64,000 nt of DNA, from the NCBI RefSeq assembly GCF_964355755.1, contig NC_092673.1:3353001-3417000 (forward strand), in the 5' to 3' direction. The notes under the pieces were generated by a model, which saw only the letters and a program-made list of their open reading frames with translations, was not told the origin of the DNA and made no database searches. Below, in pieces: positions 26,986-40,900 of this stretch. A program made the translations under genes and the position numbers. How positions within the stretch are numbered: position 1 is the stretch's first letter; the number at the start of each line of letters is the position of its first letter. This DNA is from Antedon mediterranea. Taxonomy: Eukaryota > Echinodermata > Crinoidea > Comatulida > Antedonidae.

Positions 26986-28674
26986 AATTTTCAATATTCC
27001 CGATTCTCTTCATATGCCTCATCGTTTATTTCTACACGTTAAAAGTCAACAACGTATGTCTACGTCATTCACAAAACTACAACTGCATTGGCAACCGTAA
27101 TTCTGAGAACACGACTATTTGCAAACAAAAACACCAAAATTGAAAGTTCACAGCAAGCCAGAAATTAAAAGAAGACAGAATGTTAACATTTCTACAAATA
27201 TTTTCCTCAGAATAAAAACAAATGAAAAGATATAAAGCCAGTGGCGTAACAGCTATGACTGATTAAACCCAGAAGCCCCAGAGCTCAAGGGACCCCAGAG
27301 CATAAGCAGTCCAATCCAAATACCAAGCGTTGGAGGGCCTCTTAAGAGTGCTAAACCAGGGGGTATGCCTTGTGTGTTATGCCACTGTATAAACCAGTGA
27401 AATTATATAAAAAGTATCAACAACTATTTGTTTTGTAACAATTGAATTACAGATATTTACATAACAGAACACATAGGTTGGCCTATTTTAAGCAAGTTAT
27501 TCTTCGCATGGGACTTATAAATCAATTAATTATTAATCAAAATTTGATAACATTTTTATATTTATTTTATTATTGGTTTAATTTATCATAATATTCTAAC
27601 CAACAATATTTTATCAATTTTCTACATATAAAGAAAAATACAAATTTTATATCTCCATGGTTACTCTATTACTCTTTGGCTAAGGTTATGTTTTTAAAAT
27701 AAACTTTTAAATCCACATCATATTCTGCTAAAATAAAAATCAATGAATCCCTCCCTTTAAAAAAAAAACAAAAAACATTGATTTATTTGAAATCACATCC
27801 AATAGCAGTACCCCACCACTCACAGCATATTTACATAATTATGAATACATTTACTAAATTTAATAGAATATAGAATTGTTATCTTAATGGTCATATATAA
27901 CGCCAACTAATATATGTCAAAATTATTATATTATATTATTAATGTTATGTTCAAGTTGATGTTACATAATATATGAAACCTTTTATCATCTATATCAAAA
28001 CACACCATTTGGTACATTTGTCCATTTTTGTGTTCATCTAAACAAATTAGACATTTTGAAGTCTAATTCCTAGATAAATCACTTTATACAAATTGATAAC
28101 AATTAAAATCAATGATCCATACATTCATTTTACATTTTTAAAATTATCTATTATTATAATTTTCGTTCAAAAGTTTGTTAGACAAGCTTGAAGCAAGGTT
28201 ATGCTCAAAATGTGTCGGCCATCTTTATTTATATCTACAGCTAGTTCTAAAAACTGCCAATATGATCAATAAAATATTATCTAAAAAATCTGATTTTATC
28301 CAAATGTTAAAATTCACTAAATTGGAACAACAATGAATGGAGTTCTGAATCGAGCATAGAAACAAACATACCTTATGCAGATTTACTTTTGTAATTTCAA
28401 CCAATCACATACCACTTTGATTTGAATTCAACAAATCACAGATGAAATATCAATCATGGATACAATCATGGATTTAAATTCAACCAATCATCAGCTACGT
28501 ACGACAGACATACATAACTATATGGGCCAAATATAGTTTAATTATAGATCTGATTGTACTATTTATGTTTATCTGCCTTCATATGCTTGATTCAGATATT
28601 GTACAAAACATCCCACTACCATAAAAATGTTTTGAAATGTTTTAAACTTTACACTAAACGAACAGACAACGTAT

Positions 28675-28931
28675 TTAAAATCCAGCCGCTGCTTTCTCTG
28701 CCGCTGCAGCTTTCTCCTTTTTCTCTTTTTTCTTTTTAAGGAATGATGGTGTTCTGAATTTTTTCTTGCCTTTCTTGCTGGGTGATGCGTTTTCTTTGGA
28801 TGGTGATACCTCTACGTCGCTTGTGCTCTTCTCGACCGCATCCTCCGCTGCCGATGACGCATCTTCCGATCTGTTTCCATCTATTGTTGTTTCAATTTTT
28901 AGACTTTCTGTAACTACGGTTACTTCTTGAC
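28675..28931 (-). CDS. ADD: Adducin last exon, MARCKS-like tail
   Basis: Acidic Ser-rich stretch, then [20 protein letters not shown] and an Ala/Lys-rich end. Acceptor gtttcag. This basic segment binds calmodulin and is phosphorylated by PKC in vertebrate adducins. Confidence 0.96.
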
Positions 28932-31900
28932 CTGAAACAAAATGAACAAATGTATTTTCAAAATTCATGAAATATTATAAATTAGAGAACAACAATTTTG
29001 CAGAAAGACAAAAGCACCAAACAGAAACAGGGACAAAATACACATGAAATACAGAACGAGAATATGATAAAGTGACAAGAAACATGAGGACACAAGAAAC
29101 ATGGACACAAACGTGAAACACACCAAATGCATGCAACAGTGTGATATGGAATTTGCAGAAACAACGTATTTAGCCTGATCAAATTTGTAACAATTAAAGC
29201 GTTTTTCTTTCTTTATGATTTTGGTTTTGTAATGTGAAACAGCATTGCACACCCTATAATGTCAATATAATAACTTAAGAATAGATATGAATCTTGTAAT
29301 GTAATAGAAATATCTCTATAAAATAAAAATGCATTTATTGGTTGTCAATATCATAAATATAAAATAGATATGGATTAATAAAATAGTGTACTGTAATGTG
29401 TTGTAGAAATGTCTATTTAAACTAAAAATGCATTTATTTGTTGAAAATGAAATAGAATGTAAAAGGTTGCAAAATAAACAGATTATCTAAGCTTGTATCA
29501 ACTTTATTGTAGAATGTTTATTTTGCCCGATGACCTAACTGTCACCCTAAAACAAACAAACAAAACATGATATTTTGTATATAGAGCAACAAAATAATAT
29601 TTCAAATAATTTCATTCTTCCTTTATTAAGCACTTAAAAATTAAAGCATTTTGGAAATTGAAAGTTTATAAAAACTGGAAGCAAAATGAAATATAGGCAG
29701 GAGCTTTTAAAATAAATATTGTTATTAATAGAACTTGTAGAGAGACTTTTTCTCCCTATTTTATTATTAAAAAAATGAATACATAAACACAAATTTGTCA
29801 ATGACTACTTGATAGGTATTATCGTCACTAGCATGCCACATATTGTTCTGTTTTTTTTTTAAGAGGCGGGGAGCAATTTTGGACATGCTGTGTTTTGTCT
29901 TTTACCTGGCGTATTCGAATAGTTTTTCCTTCATTTTTTTTCAAGGAAATAAAGAACAAAGAGGTTAACCAGACAAACAAATGAAAAGTATTTAATGTAA
30001 AAAAGTATAATAGCAATTCATTGTAATTTAACATGAATTAGGAACATAGTAATGATTATTCATCAGCAGAAAAAACAGAAATAAATTCGATGAAAATATT
30101 TTCAACTTATATTTAAGGTCGTAGATAGTGATATTGAGTCACTCGGCCTAATTTTTACCCGTTTCCGCTACAAAACTCCTACCCCAACAACATCAAATGG
30201 TAATCGCAACTTTTCAAAACTCCATTTTTTTACAAATACCAACTATTAAAAAATTGACAACATGTACGACGACACAACATGAAAACAACATAATCAGAGA
30301 GTGTAAACAAAAACTAGAAAGAATAACATAGAATAACATAAAATGACATTCACCCAGATGACAAAATTAAGTGAACAAAAATAAATATAGAAATTTAAAT
30401 AAATAAATATTACGATATTATTATTGTTATTAAAGGTTATAATATCGACCATGCAATTAATTAATGCACCATTCAATAAAAAATTATATTATTTTAATAC
30501 CCCAACAGTAAGCAATATTAAAACAATATGATAAAACTTCTGTTGCTTTTACGCATTAAATTCTTTCCATTGTAATGTTCAATAAAGGGGAAGGGGGTAG
30601 GGGGCGGGGAAAGGGGGTAGGGGATTGATATATCATGATTTATTTTGATAACCCCGTATATGATAATGCATATTGGGGGTATTTTAACGAGTAATAAATT
30701 TGTTTTCTATTAATTATAGAAAATGATACAAAAACAAAAATTTGGAATTAAATTTCATACAGATAATTCACATACATGAACATAGATGGCTAAAAACAAA
30801 GATGAAAAAAATGATGACAATTTAAGAAAGACCAGATTGACTTGTTGAAAAGCTGAAAAAGAATTGAAGTTAAATAGATGCTGCTGCTAACTACTGGACT
30901 AATTAATATCTAATTATAACAAACTAATGTAATTAAGTAAAACTAATTAGAACTTCTACAACTAGTCATTTTAAATGCTCCAAAACCCATTAGATTTGAC
31001 TAAATATTAGTAAGTTGTTACTAATACTGTAAATGTATATTTTAATTTTGTTAACTAAAATAATTCAATAATAAAGAATTGTTGTTTTCCAGTTAGTAAA
31101 TTAGTTCTTTATTTTCAAAAAGCTTAATTTTGTCCTCTATGTTAATAGAAGGGTTGTGAGGTGAGTAGAATTAAGATGAGGAAACAAATGCACAAACTAA
31201 TTTGCATATATGAAATAATGACCAATGAGAATTAAGTATAAAAACTGATATAAATATAGCAATGATTATGAATAAGATAATTTCCTCCTTGCCTCTGCGT
31301 GTCCGCTCGTCATGCTACAACCGCGTGTAGCCGCGTGTATAGAAATACGTACCTATAATGAAATAAGTAGTGACGTGATCAAAAACATCACAGTGAATTG
31401 TGCAATTGATGTCGTGGACTGATCCAATATGAGATGAAATGTGTGTAGTGTTCAAATGCAGCCCCAATTTTAATAACATAAGCCATAATCATTTTGTAAT
31501 ATAATGCACCCCAATTTTAATAACATAATCATTTTGTAATATATTGTAGGGATAAAATTGTATATAATAGAAATTGTAATAAATTATTGTTAACATTTAT
31601 AAGGATAAAATGAACAGTCAAGTTAAAGAGAAGAGAATTGGAATATTAATTTGATCAAAAGATGAAAATAGAATAATTAAAAGATGGTTAAAATATCAGC
31701 AACAATGATATGCATAGTAATTAAATTTAATTTATTTGCACATGCTTACAAACCAACCTACGTTCTGATAGCTCAACCAACTATGCCAAACGTAGTAGTT
31801 GCAGGAATTATCACAACATGAATTGCTTTGTAAGTATGTCCATATATTTTTTACATCCTTTTTAAAAATGCGTTCTTTGGTGAAACAATCGAAAAGACTC

Positions 31901-34900
31901 CTAGATTGGACTAGATTATTTTAAATTATAAACTTTCCAAAAAATAATATGGCAAGATGATTAATGGCAAGAAATGAACGATAAATCTAGCATCGCATTC
32001 ATTAATACACAATCCATAACATGAGTAATTTTATCACCAAATAATGAGGTAACTATGCTAGTATTGGAAACAGACATTGCAATGAAATGCTAAATATACA
32101 TGTTACATAGAAAACACATTATATTATTTAAATGCAGTGAAAACTGTGGCCTAACAACCAGACCCTCATACAGATGTATAGGTTAGTTGGTCAGAAAGCC
32201 CAGCTTATACTGGTTAAAGTCATATCGGACACTCATAGAGATGTATCGCTTAGCTGGTCAGAAAGCCTAGCTTATACTGGTTAAAGTCGTATAGGACCAT
32301 CATCGACATGTATAGCTTAGCTGGTCAGAAAGCCTAGCTTATACTGGTTAAAGTCGTATAGGACCCTCATAGACATGTATAGCTTAGCTGGTCAGAAAGC
32401 CTAGCTTATACTGGTTAAGTCATATCTGACCCTCATAAAGGTGTATAGCTTAGATAGATAGGAAGCCTAGCATATACTATATGCCAGGTTCAGAACTGTT
32501 TACCACAATACCTCCCTCTTGTGATACATTCATCTTTAAATAAGTTTTGATGTTTGTGACTTAATCAGGAATTGTGGAGAAAAATGAAAGACAAATGAAA
32601 TTGGAAGAGAAATGATCATGCATCGTTAGCGAATAAAATGGAAGCAAGCCAGGGATAGATGCGTGAAAGACTCATACAGATTAAATATGTCTATAAAAAG
32701 AAATCTAGGATCAACAAAACAAATGCACAGGCATATGAAATCAAATTAAGTTTTAAAGTCAAAGAATATTAAAGTAAAATTAAATAGAACAGCTTAAAGC
32801 AACAGATTCACTAAAGCTCTGTCTACACTATCAAATTAGTTTGGTGTGTGATGTGCCCAAATATGATAGTGATATGACATCATCATGTCCATATATGGGC
32901 ACATCACATTTTTTTTGTCAAGTTTGATAGTGTAGACAGTGCTTAAGATAAATTCAGAAAATAGAGAAAAGGGAAAATAAACAAGATTACAGTAGCAGTT
33001 ATCAAATAAAAATAAACTATAAATGTTGATATATTATAAATGTGTAGGATACCAGTAGGTTTGGGTATATGATATTTATGTCTGAACTAGTATGTGTAGG
33101 GTACTGCTAGGTGGGGGTTTAAATAACTGGTGCTTATGCTTAGAGTGTATAACGTAATCAACATGTGTGCATAATGTGAGTTTTTGCAGTATGACTATGT
33201 GTGGGTTAACATTTTAATGTATCAAATATTATTTACACATTTAAAAAATAACTTCTGGTGCCACGCGTTTTCTGGTCAACTTTATAAACTACAAATATGA
33301 CAGTTTTGCTATCAAACTACTACTACTGGTACTATACTATTACTAGGCAGAGCATGCGTGCAAAAGGGTTGCGAGAGAGCAACAGAAGACACGAGAAACA
33401 TTAAAATTACAAATGCTACAAACACTTTGTTTACACTTCCAAGCTCATTTTCTTCCCTTCACACTTCTTTTCCTACGTTATTTGTTTTGGACATAAATAG
33501 AAGGAAACTATTTGGACAAGCAAATCTACCCAATCTAAAGCTCTGTCTACACTTACCAACTAGTTTGACAAAAAAAAGTGCCCAAATATAGTAGTGACAT
33601 GACATAATCATGTTCATATTTAGGCGCATCACATGTTTTTGTCACATAAAGTTTGATAGTGTAGACAGGGCTTAAGGATTTTTAAATCCTCCCGCCTTTT
33701 TGACAAAACCATTTTTTCAAGGCTTAACTACCATGTATGATTATAAACTGTAATACGTACCCTCTGGACCTTCAACTCGGCTCACATTGTTTACAACTGT
33801 GGCATCGTCTACTTCTTGTACTATCAGCTCTATCTCTTTTACATCTACATATTTTTACAAAATACAGAGTATTCGAATTATTACACCACTAACAATTTAA
33901 TTAGTTGCTGTTATGGATGTTTCTGATATGCTATTTTACATATTATTTGCATGCATTTCTTTCAGAATATTTACGTTTTGTTCATTTACTTTTCAAGTAT
34001 TAAGATCAGTCACTGTGGGAATGATAAAAAGTTGCCCCAACCGTGATTCGAGTCAGAACCTTCTGCTTGATATGCAGATGTACTAACCATTAGACCATTC
34101 ATAGTATTGTTCAAATTTGATTGGATAGCGACTCTTTCACAATCTCGGCGTGGTACTTGTACGCACGCACACCAGAGATCAAATTGATACGCCCTCATCT
34201 TTCAGTGTATATATATAATATTGTATGGTATCCATAAGAATAGATCTCGCACTGTATCTAGCTTTCACAATGATACTCTCATGGGATTCACGTTGAAGTT
34301 ATATTTACCAATTGTAAGGGTCAATTGTTATTATACTATTGTTCATACATAGGTACAAATTAACTTTTATGGAGCCCGTGAGACATGAACTACTAAGAAA
34401 TCCTGGTAGGTATAACATTTTATCTATGCTATATGGCTAAAAATCACTTCTTTCCGTGATAATCAAAATGAACATAATTGTTGTTGAAGACAAACCTTGA
34501 CCGGTTTTCTCAGCAATTTCTTTCTTGTATTGTAGAATATCTTTCTCGGTCATCTTATCGAATGGGTTGGGGGTGTACGACGTGTACAAGACTGCGTCTT
34601 GTTGGTAGTCTCGTTGAATTATGCCTTTTGATGCAGCTTTGACGTTGTCACTTGATGGGTTTCCTTGCTGAGAAAACAAACACGAAAAACAATATTATTT
34701 ATACATAAACAAAATTTGTATATAACAAAAATGTTTTTATTTAAAAATTCCATCAGACTCCCAAACACATAACATATACAAAATTAAATTACTTATTCAA
34801 ATAATAATTCACTTCTTTAAAATCTAACCATAATATGTAAATTCTTTCACAATAGTTTTAATTTACATTTAACCATAGGAACATTATATTAGTTTAGAAT

Positions 34901-37900
34901 ATACAGATTAAAACAAAGAAAGAATTAAATGTTAATATTATTTTTATTATTTCTAATGTTATTAAATGTACTTTTTAAAGTTAAATTAGTACTAGTTCAT
35001 CCATATATTTACCAAATTTAATACTTATTTACACCATTCAATACGAAGCCAATGTACTTTATATAGACTAATTATCGTCATAAGAGGTGATTACATAAAG
35101 ATATTAATAACTTAAACCGAGTAATATTTCCATTTTGACATAGTTTCAATACAATATGATATGTAATAAAGTTTATTGATTGTTGAACATGGGACCAGAC
35201 GACGAAACACAAAAAGCAGACGGCTTTGTCTTGCCCATCACCAAAGATATAGGAATATGAAATTATTAATTTAATAATTAGCAATCAACTAATATTTTAA
35301 TAATCAGCTTTTAATTAATTTATCTTAGATAATAACATTTCGGATATTCGGATAAACTGCAATTTATTATACTTTCAATAGACTTTAAAATAATGTTGTT
35401 GGTTCAATATAATAGAGAATTCAGAGAGATAGGATAGCATAGACATTCAACAACCAGTACACATGTAGTACAATATAAGCAACATAAATTTAAAATCCAG
35501 TAAAACCTATATATTTTCTTAACATTTTGCTGTGACACCATTTAAGCAGGCATAGATTACAACACACATCATAAGCTAGACTCACAAAACGAGCATATTT
35601 TCATCAGAAAGTAAAAATGTAAAGCAACATATATTCGATTTATTTTCATAAATTATATGATTCTTATATTCTTCTTCAAAAGAATAAGTATTAAATTAAT
35701 GTATGGCTATTGGCCAAGTTGATGATCCCTTACCAAGATCGATAAATCCAGAATCAAATACACGATGAATAAATGATGTGAAACGAATCGTGTTGTGGAT
35801 TCTTAGAAGAATTACGTTTACATAAAATCACTAAAACATTCAATCTAATATTAACGATGTTACAACACCCACACGATACAACATAAATTGATTAAATAAG
35901 GATGGTGTACACATTATGGGTTGATAAGTCTTCCTGGAAAAATGGACCATGTTTGGGACTGACATTTTAGTGTTCATTAGACTAAATTTACCAATAGTTG
36001 ACACACCAGGACATGTGTCTTTAAGGATAATTACAACATAGTGTTTCATGATGCAAAACTAAAAGTTGAGATATTGATTTAAAAACAGAAATGTTTCCAC
36101 TAAGTTGACTTACAACATCAACAAGAAAGAATATGGTGGTGATATGCCCAAATATGGTAGTGATATGTCCATATATGGGCACATAACATTTTTGTTGTCA
36201 CATAAAGTTTGATAGTGTAGACAGAGCTTAATACATATGTGTAGATATACTGTAGTGCCAGGAAAGATTTTATAGATGAAAAATATATACTGTAATGCAG
36301 CTAGTGAAAACGTATGTTAGTATGCGTTAGTGAGTAATGACTGCTAGGACACAGATTTGTGGGTGGTACAACACATTTGTTACACTTAATACCTTGCGAT
36401 CGTCCTCAAGACAATCCGAGGAGTTGGACAACGGTGCATCACTAGAAAACTACGAGAAAGTACAAAATACACAAATGGGAAAAAATGTATCAATCTAAAG
36501 GAACAGCACATCATTATTTCCAACGCGTGCGAGCAACGTGGATTACACGCGGCGTGGGACACACGCAACATGTATTACACGCAACGCCAAATGTTGTTAC
36601 GGTTACACCACTGCAACAACACGCCAGTATGAGCATGCAACTCATCTTAATGTGACTCATTTCGCTACAATTTTGTTATACCGAATGAGTCACATTCGCC
36701 ACATTTTCACGTTATAAACAAACTACTAAACATACAGTGATAATTAAGCGTTAGTTGAAACAATTAAAATAATAAATGTTTGTAATTTGAAAATGATTCG
36801 ATTACTATCAGATAATTACACAATACACTATTATGATTGATTAGGTGAATTCAATAAACAAAAGCATTTATTATATATTATATAAAATCAATATTTTAAT
36901 CTATCATGCCAACTAAAATGAATTTGTGTGAATGTTATTATAAATAAGCTTTTTAGTATTTTAAAGTTAATAATGCAATAAGTTGGACATCATAAATAAC
37001 CCTTATGCAAATCAGCATCTTGGGTACAAATCATAAGAGATATGGCACCATAATAAAGACATATGTCAATACTATATATAAATTGTAAAAATTAAAAAAT
37101 AATCAGAAATTAAACATCAAAATAATATGAATGTGCATATTAATCATAATAATGATGAATATTCACATAAATATAATTATAAATATTGATATTAGTAAAG
37201 TTAGTGAATGCTAACCTGCGGTGGTTTCTGCCATGTAACTCCAGACAAAACCTCCGATATTGGACCAGCAGACTTCTTGTCATCATAGAAATCATTCTTC
37301 AACTAATTAGGTAAAAATTTAAATAATGAGGAATAAAATTAGTCAAAAGATTCAAAATATTTTCTATATTCCATTATATACACTATATGTGTTTACAGAA
37401 AAATGTGATGTGGTCAAATATTGGACATGATTATGATGATATTTGGGCATATCATTACCATATTTGGGCACATCACACTTTTTTTTGTCAAACTAATTTG
37501 ACAGTGAACAGCACAGGACACAGTGGTAGGAAGATGTTCATTTTGTTGTAATGTAGAAGAGCAGGGAGATGATATAATCTCTTTTGTACAAAATATACAC
37601 ACAGAACTAGCGGGTTATGATACTTTACCTCTTTTCTTTTGTTCTTAAATTCTTTGGGGTTATCTCCCTGTTTAGCAAACTGCTGCGGATCCTGGATAAC
37701 AATTGAATCTCCACACGTCCCATCTTCTGATGTAATCCACTAGTAATACAAACATACGCATTATATGATTAATTGAATTGAAATATATATTTATACTGGG
37801 TAACCTCTTCAGTCAAAGACTGGTCTCCCAGAGGGCCCAGTTGGTGATCAGTGGCTGTGATGTACTACTACACCGGGGTAACCCCCTACTCGTCTCGAAA

Positions 37901-40900
37901 GATGTACTAGGTTCTTTAAAGTGCACACGAGCAAGTTGTGTACACTGGACCTACGGTTTATAGTCCTTATCCGAGAAGACTCGTTCTACCACCAGAACCA
38001 TGGAGTGAGTGAGCCTCGAACCCCTGCCGATGTTATGGCTACGTGATTACGGTTCCACTGTCTTAACCGCTCGGCCACTCACCCCATTAAGAGCACGTTT
38101 AAAATGATAAAGCTTGGATACGTACAATACTGTTGTTAAGCTCTGTCTACACTACAAGTTTGACAAAAAAAAGTGTGATGTGCCCAAATATGGTAGCGAT
38201 ATACCCAAATATGGTACTGATATGACATCATCATGTCCATATATGGGCACATAACATTTTTTTTGTCACATTCAATTTGATAGTGTAGACAGAGCTTTAA
38301 ATTATAGCTACTTAATTTAAACTAATCCCATACTCTCCCCTTTTACCCATACTATGTTTATTGATTCAGAATTGAAGCTATTGACAATGACAAACAAACA
38401 TAATATTATTGTAAATGATACTATAGTTATTATAACTGTGAATATAAAATACTAAATACTGTTAAGCCGTAAGAAAAATCAATTGAATTGATATAAATTA
38501 TTACTAAAAGTGTTGAATTTTAAATGGTAAGCCAATATCTGAAGTATCTCTTGAGCTTGTATTCTCATCAGTTTTATCATTTTAATATGCAGAATCCATT
38601 ACTAGTTGAATTTATGAATCAAGATGTCCGATTGAATTTTATTATTATAAAGCTCTGTCTACACTATCAAACTTTATGTGACAAAAAAATGTGATATGCC
38701 TGTATATGGACATAATGATGTCACACTACTACTATATTTGGGAATATCACTACTATATATGGGCACATCACACATTTTTTTAAAGCGTAGACAAAGCTTA
38801 AAAATTTGCATCTGGCGGTTTTTACTCACTTTGGTTTTTGTCTTTGGACTTGAATCCCCGTCTTCCTGTATTGTGACTTCCATCTTAGTATATTGGTTTG
38901 GAGTATTCAGCCATTTTGTCTTCTCCTTCTGTTGTCGTTTATTCGCCAGTTTGAGTGGGGACACATACTTGCTACCGTCCACGTCATCGTCATATACGTA
39001 GGTGAAGTTAGTAGAGATGGGCGGGTGGGCGACCTCACTGCGTGGCTTAGGCTCATGCTGGACAACAGGTTGGTGATAAATATAACCTGTCTTGTAGCCC
39101 TATAGTTGAAATAATAAAGAAATATTTCTTACAAAAACATCGCTTATCTCACGGTAACTACTGTCTACATGCATCTCAATATTTATCAGCAAATGTTTCA
39201 TATACTCTCTTTTCCCAGACGTGCTTTGGGGTATACACAGTCCGAGTTTCCAAATACCTATTTTTTGAAGCCGTAGTAAACTATAAGCTACCGTATGGTA
39301 ACCGTTTCTTAATGCTTCCGTTCTCTTAAATATAACTGCCTAAAAGAGCGGTGCGATAACAGTAAAATGTTACGAGGAAACAAAGGTAGTAGTAGTAGAC
39401 ATTATTTTGAAATATACAGTAAATTTCCCATATACACACATTATGAAGTTAGTAGGAACATTATAATGTGGTACAACAACTAGGCCATAATAGTTAAATA
39501 CTGAAACAGCTATTGACCAGTCAATAATATGGTAATAAAATCATTATATATATTTTTCTTGGAAAGTTTATCTGCACTGACAGGAAGCAATTACAGTTCT
39601 AGAACCAGACAGATTGCTATTAGGCGGACTACTGTAAGCCATTATAGGAAATATTAAAATCATTATTGCTTTATCCAAGCATAATATGTCTCATCTATGC
39701 AGATTAAACTTTCTTTTCTATTCAGAGATCTTGTTAAATGAGACAATGTGAAACGGTGGGCTAGTATTACATCGTGTAATGACATTATATTCATTGGCTG
39801 AATTATGTGGTTGATCTAGCCTACAGTATGCTTCTTTCACTCTTTCACAAGATCTTTCAGTCAGCAATCACCCTAAAGGCCAATTTACACAGATAACCAT
39901 AATAGATACAGATTCTATGTGGGACAAGCAGTTTTCCGTTACCACTTGTCTGTGTAAATTGGCCTTAAGAAGCCTCTTTATAACTTCCTTTACTATAATG
40001 TCCTTTCCAGCTAACACTCATGCTAAGTTTATTGTAGCTCCATACCTTAATGTTATATGGACATTACAGTGAGTGAGTGGCTAAGCGTTTTAAGACAGTG
40101 GAACCGTAATACCTTGTCATTGGCAATGGTTCAAGGCTCACTTGCCGCATGGTTCTGGTGGTAGAACAAGTCTTTTCAGATAATGACTAGGTCCAGTGTA
40201 CACATCTGGCTGACATGTGCACTTTAAAGAATCTAGTACACATTTTGAGACAAGTAGAGGGTTACCCTGGTGTACTAGTACACACACATCCACTGTCACT
40301 CACAGAGACTTGTCAGCATACAAGGTTTAGGGTCACCCTCTATAAATAAGTTGAAATAATAAAAGAAAATTACAAAACATACCATGTTGTCTAACTGTCT
40401 CATCATTGCCTCAAATTCCAGCTCTCCAACCTTCCACTTCTTAGTATCTCCAACACCACCAGAGCCACGTACAGCAAATTCGTGCGTCTTTTTCCTCATT
40501 TCTTCAGGAAGGAGGACCAGGTTGTCCATACCAGCAGCCATAGACTTTACCTGCAGACAAATTATTGTACTTTATTAAGATCTGGTTTAGATTGATTTTG
40601 CATCTAATTGCACAAAAGGAAACAAGCAAGCTTGGACAAAACCAACCATCAGTTAGAAACGGTATAAGAAAATATGTGTATACTAATGCACACTCATTAT
40701 TTATGTAAATGTTATTGCTCGGGAATTCATTAAACTTCATCTATCATAGTGCAATAGCAAATTATTCTTTATTATTAATTAATATAAGTCATTGATATAG
40801 TAAGTTTACAGATACACCACTCAACATTCCAATAAAGATGCCTCCATTAATCCTAAAACTTGTTTACAATTGTCTATGCCTTTTTCATAGGTAGTAATAG

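Larger units (their letters stand above)
23075..28674. other. Convergent intergenic region with 3' UTRs
   Basis: No coding exon recognised. AT-rich. Holds three near-repeats of AAATAAATAAAAGGTCAAAT (23,940-24,050), a relic with TATCTTGCCTAAGGATACAA and GGAGTTGGATTCGAACC (about 25,160-25,220) resembling a SINE, and a CA microsatellite (26,928-26,985). The 3' UTRs of ABRAXAS1 and adducin end here, but many AATAAA/TTTATT words prevent fixing the sites. Confidence 0.6.
28932..33760. other. Adducin last intron
   Basis: No exon recognised. AT-rich; carries a G-rich tract, a 67-bp tandem repeat and two MITE copies listed separately. Confidence 0.6.
39100..40382. other. Adducin intron
   Basis: AT-rich, containing a short TIR element and a SINE copy listed separately. 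Confidence 0.5.

Noticed and set aside
34030-34110. Functional tRNA gene
   Set aside because: A- and B-box-like words are present, but no complete acceptor stem and poor pairing.
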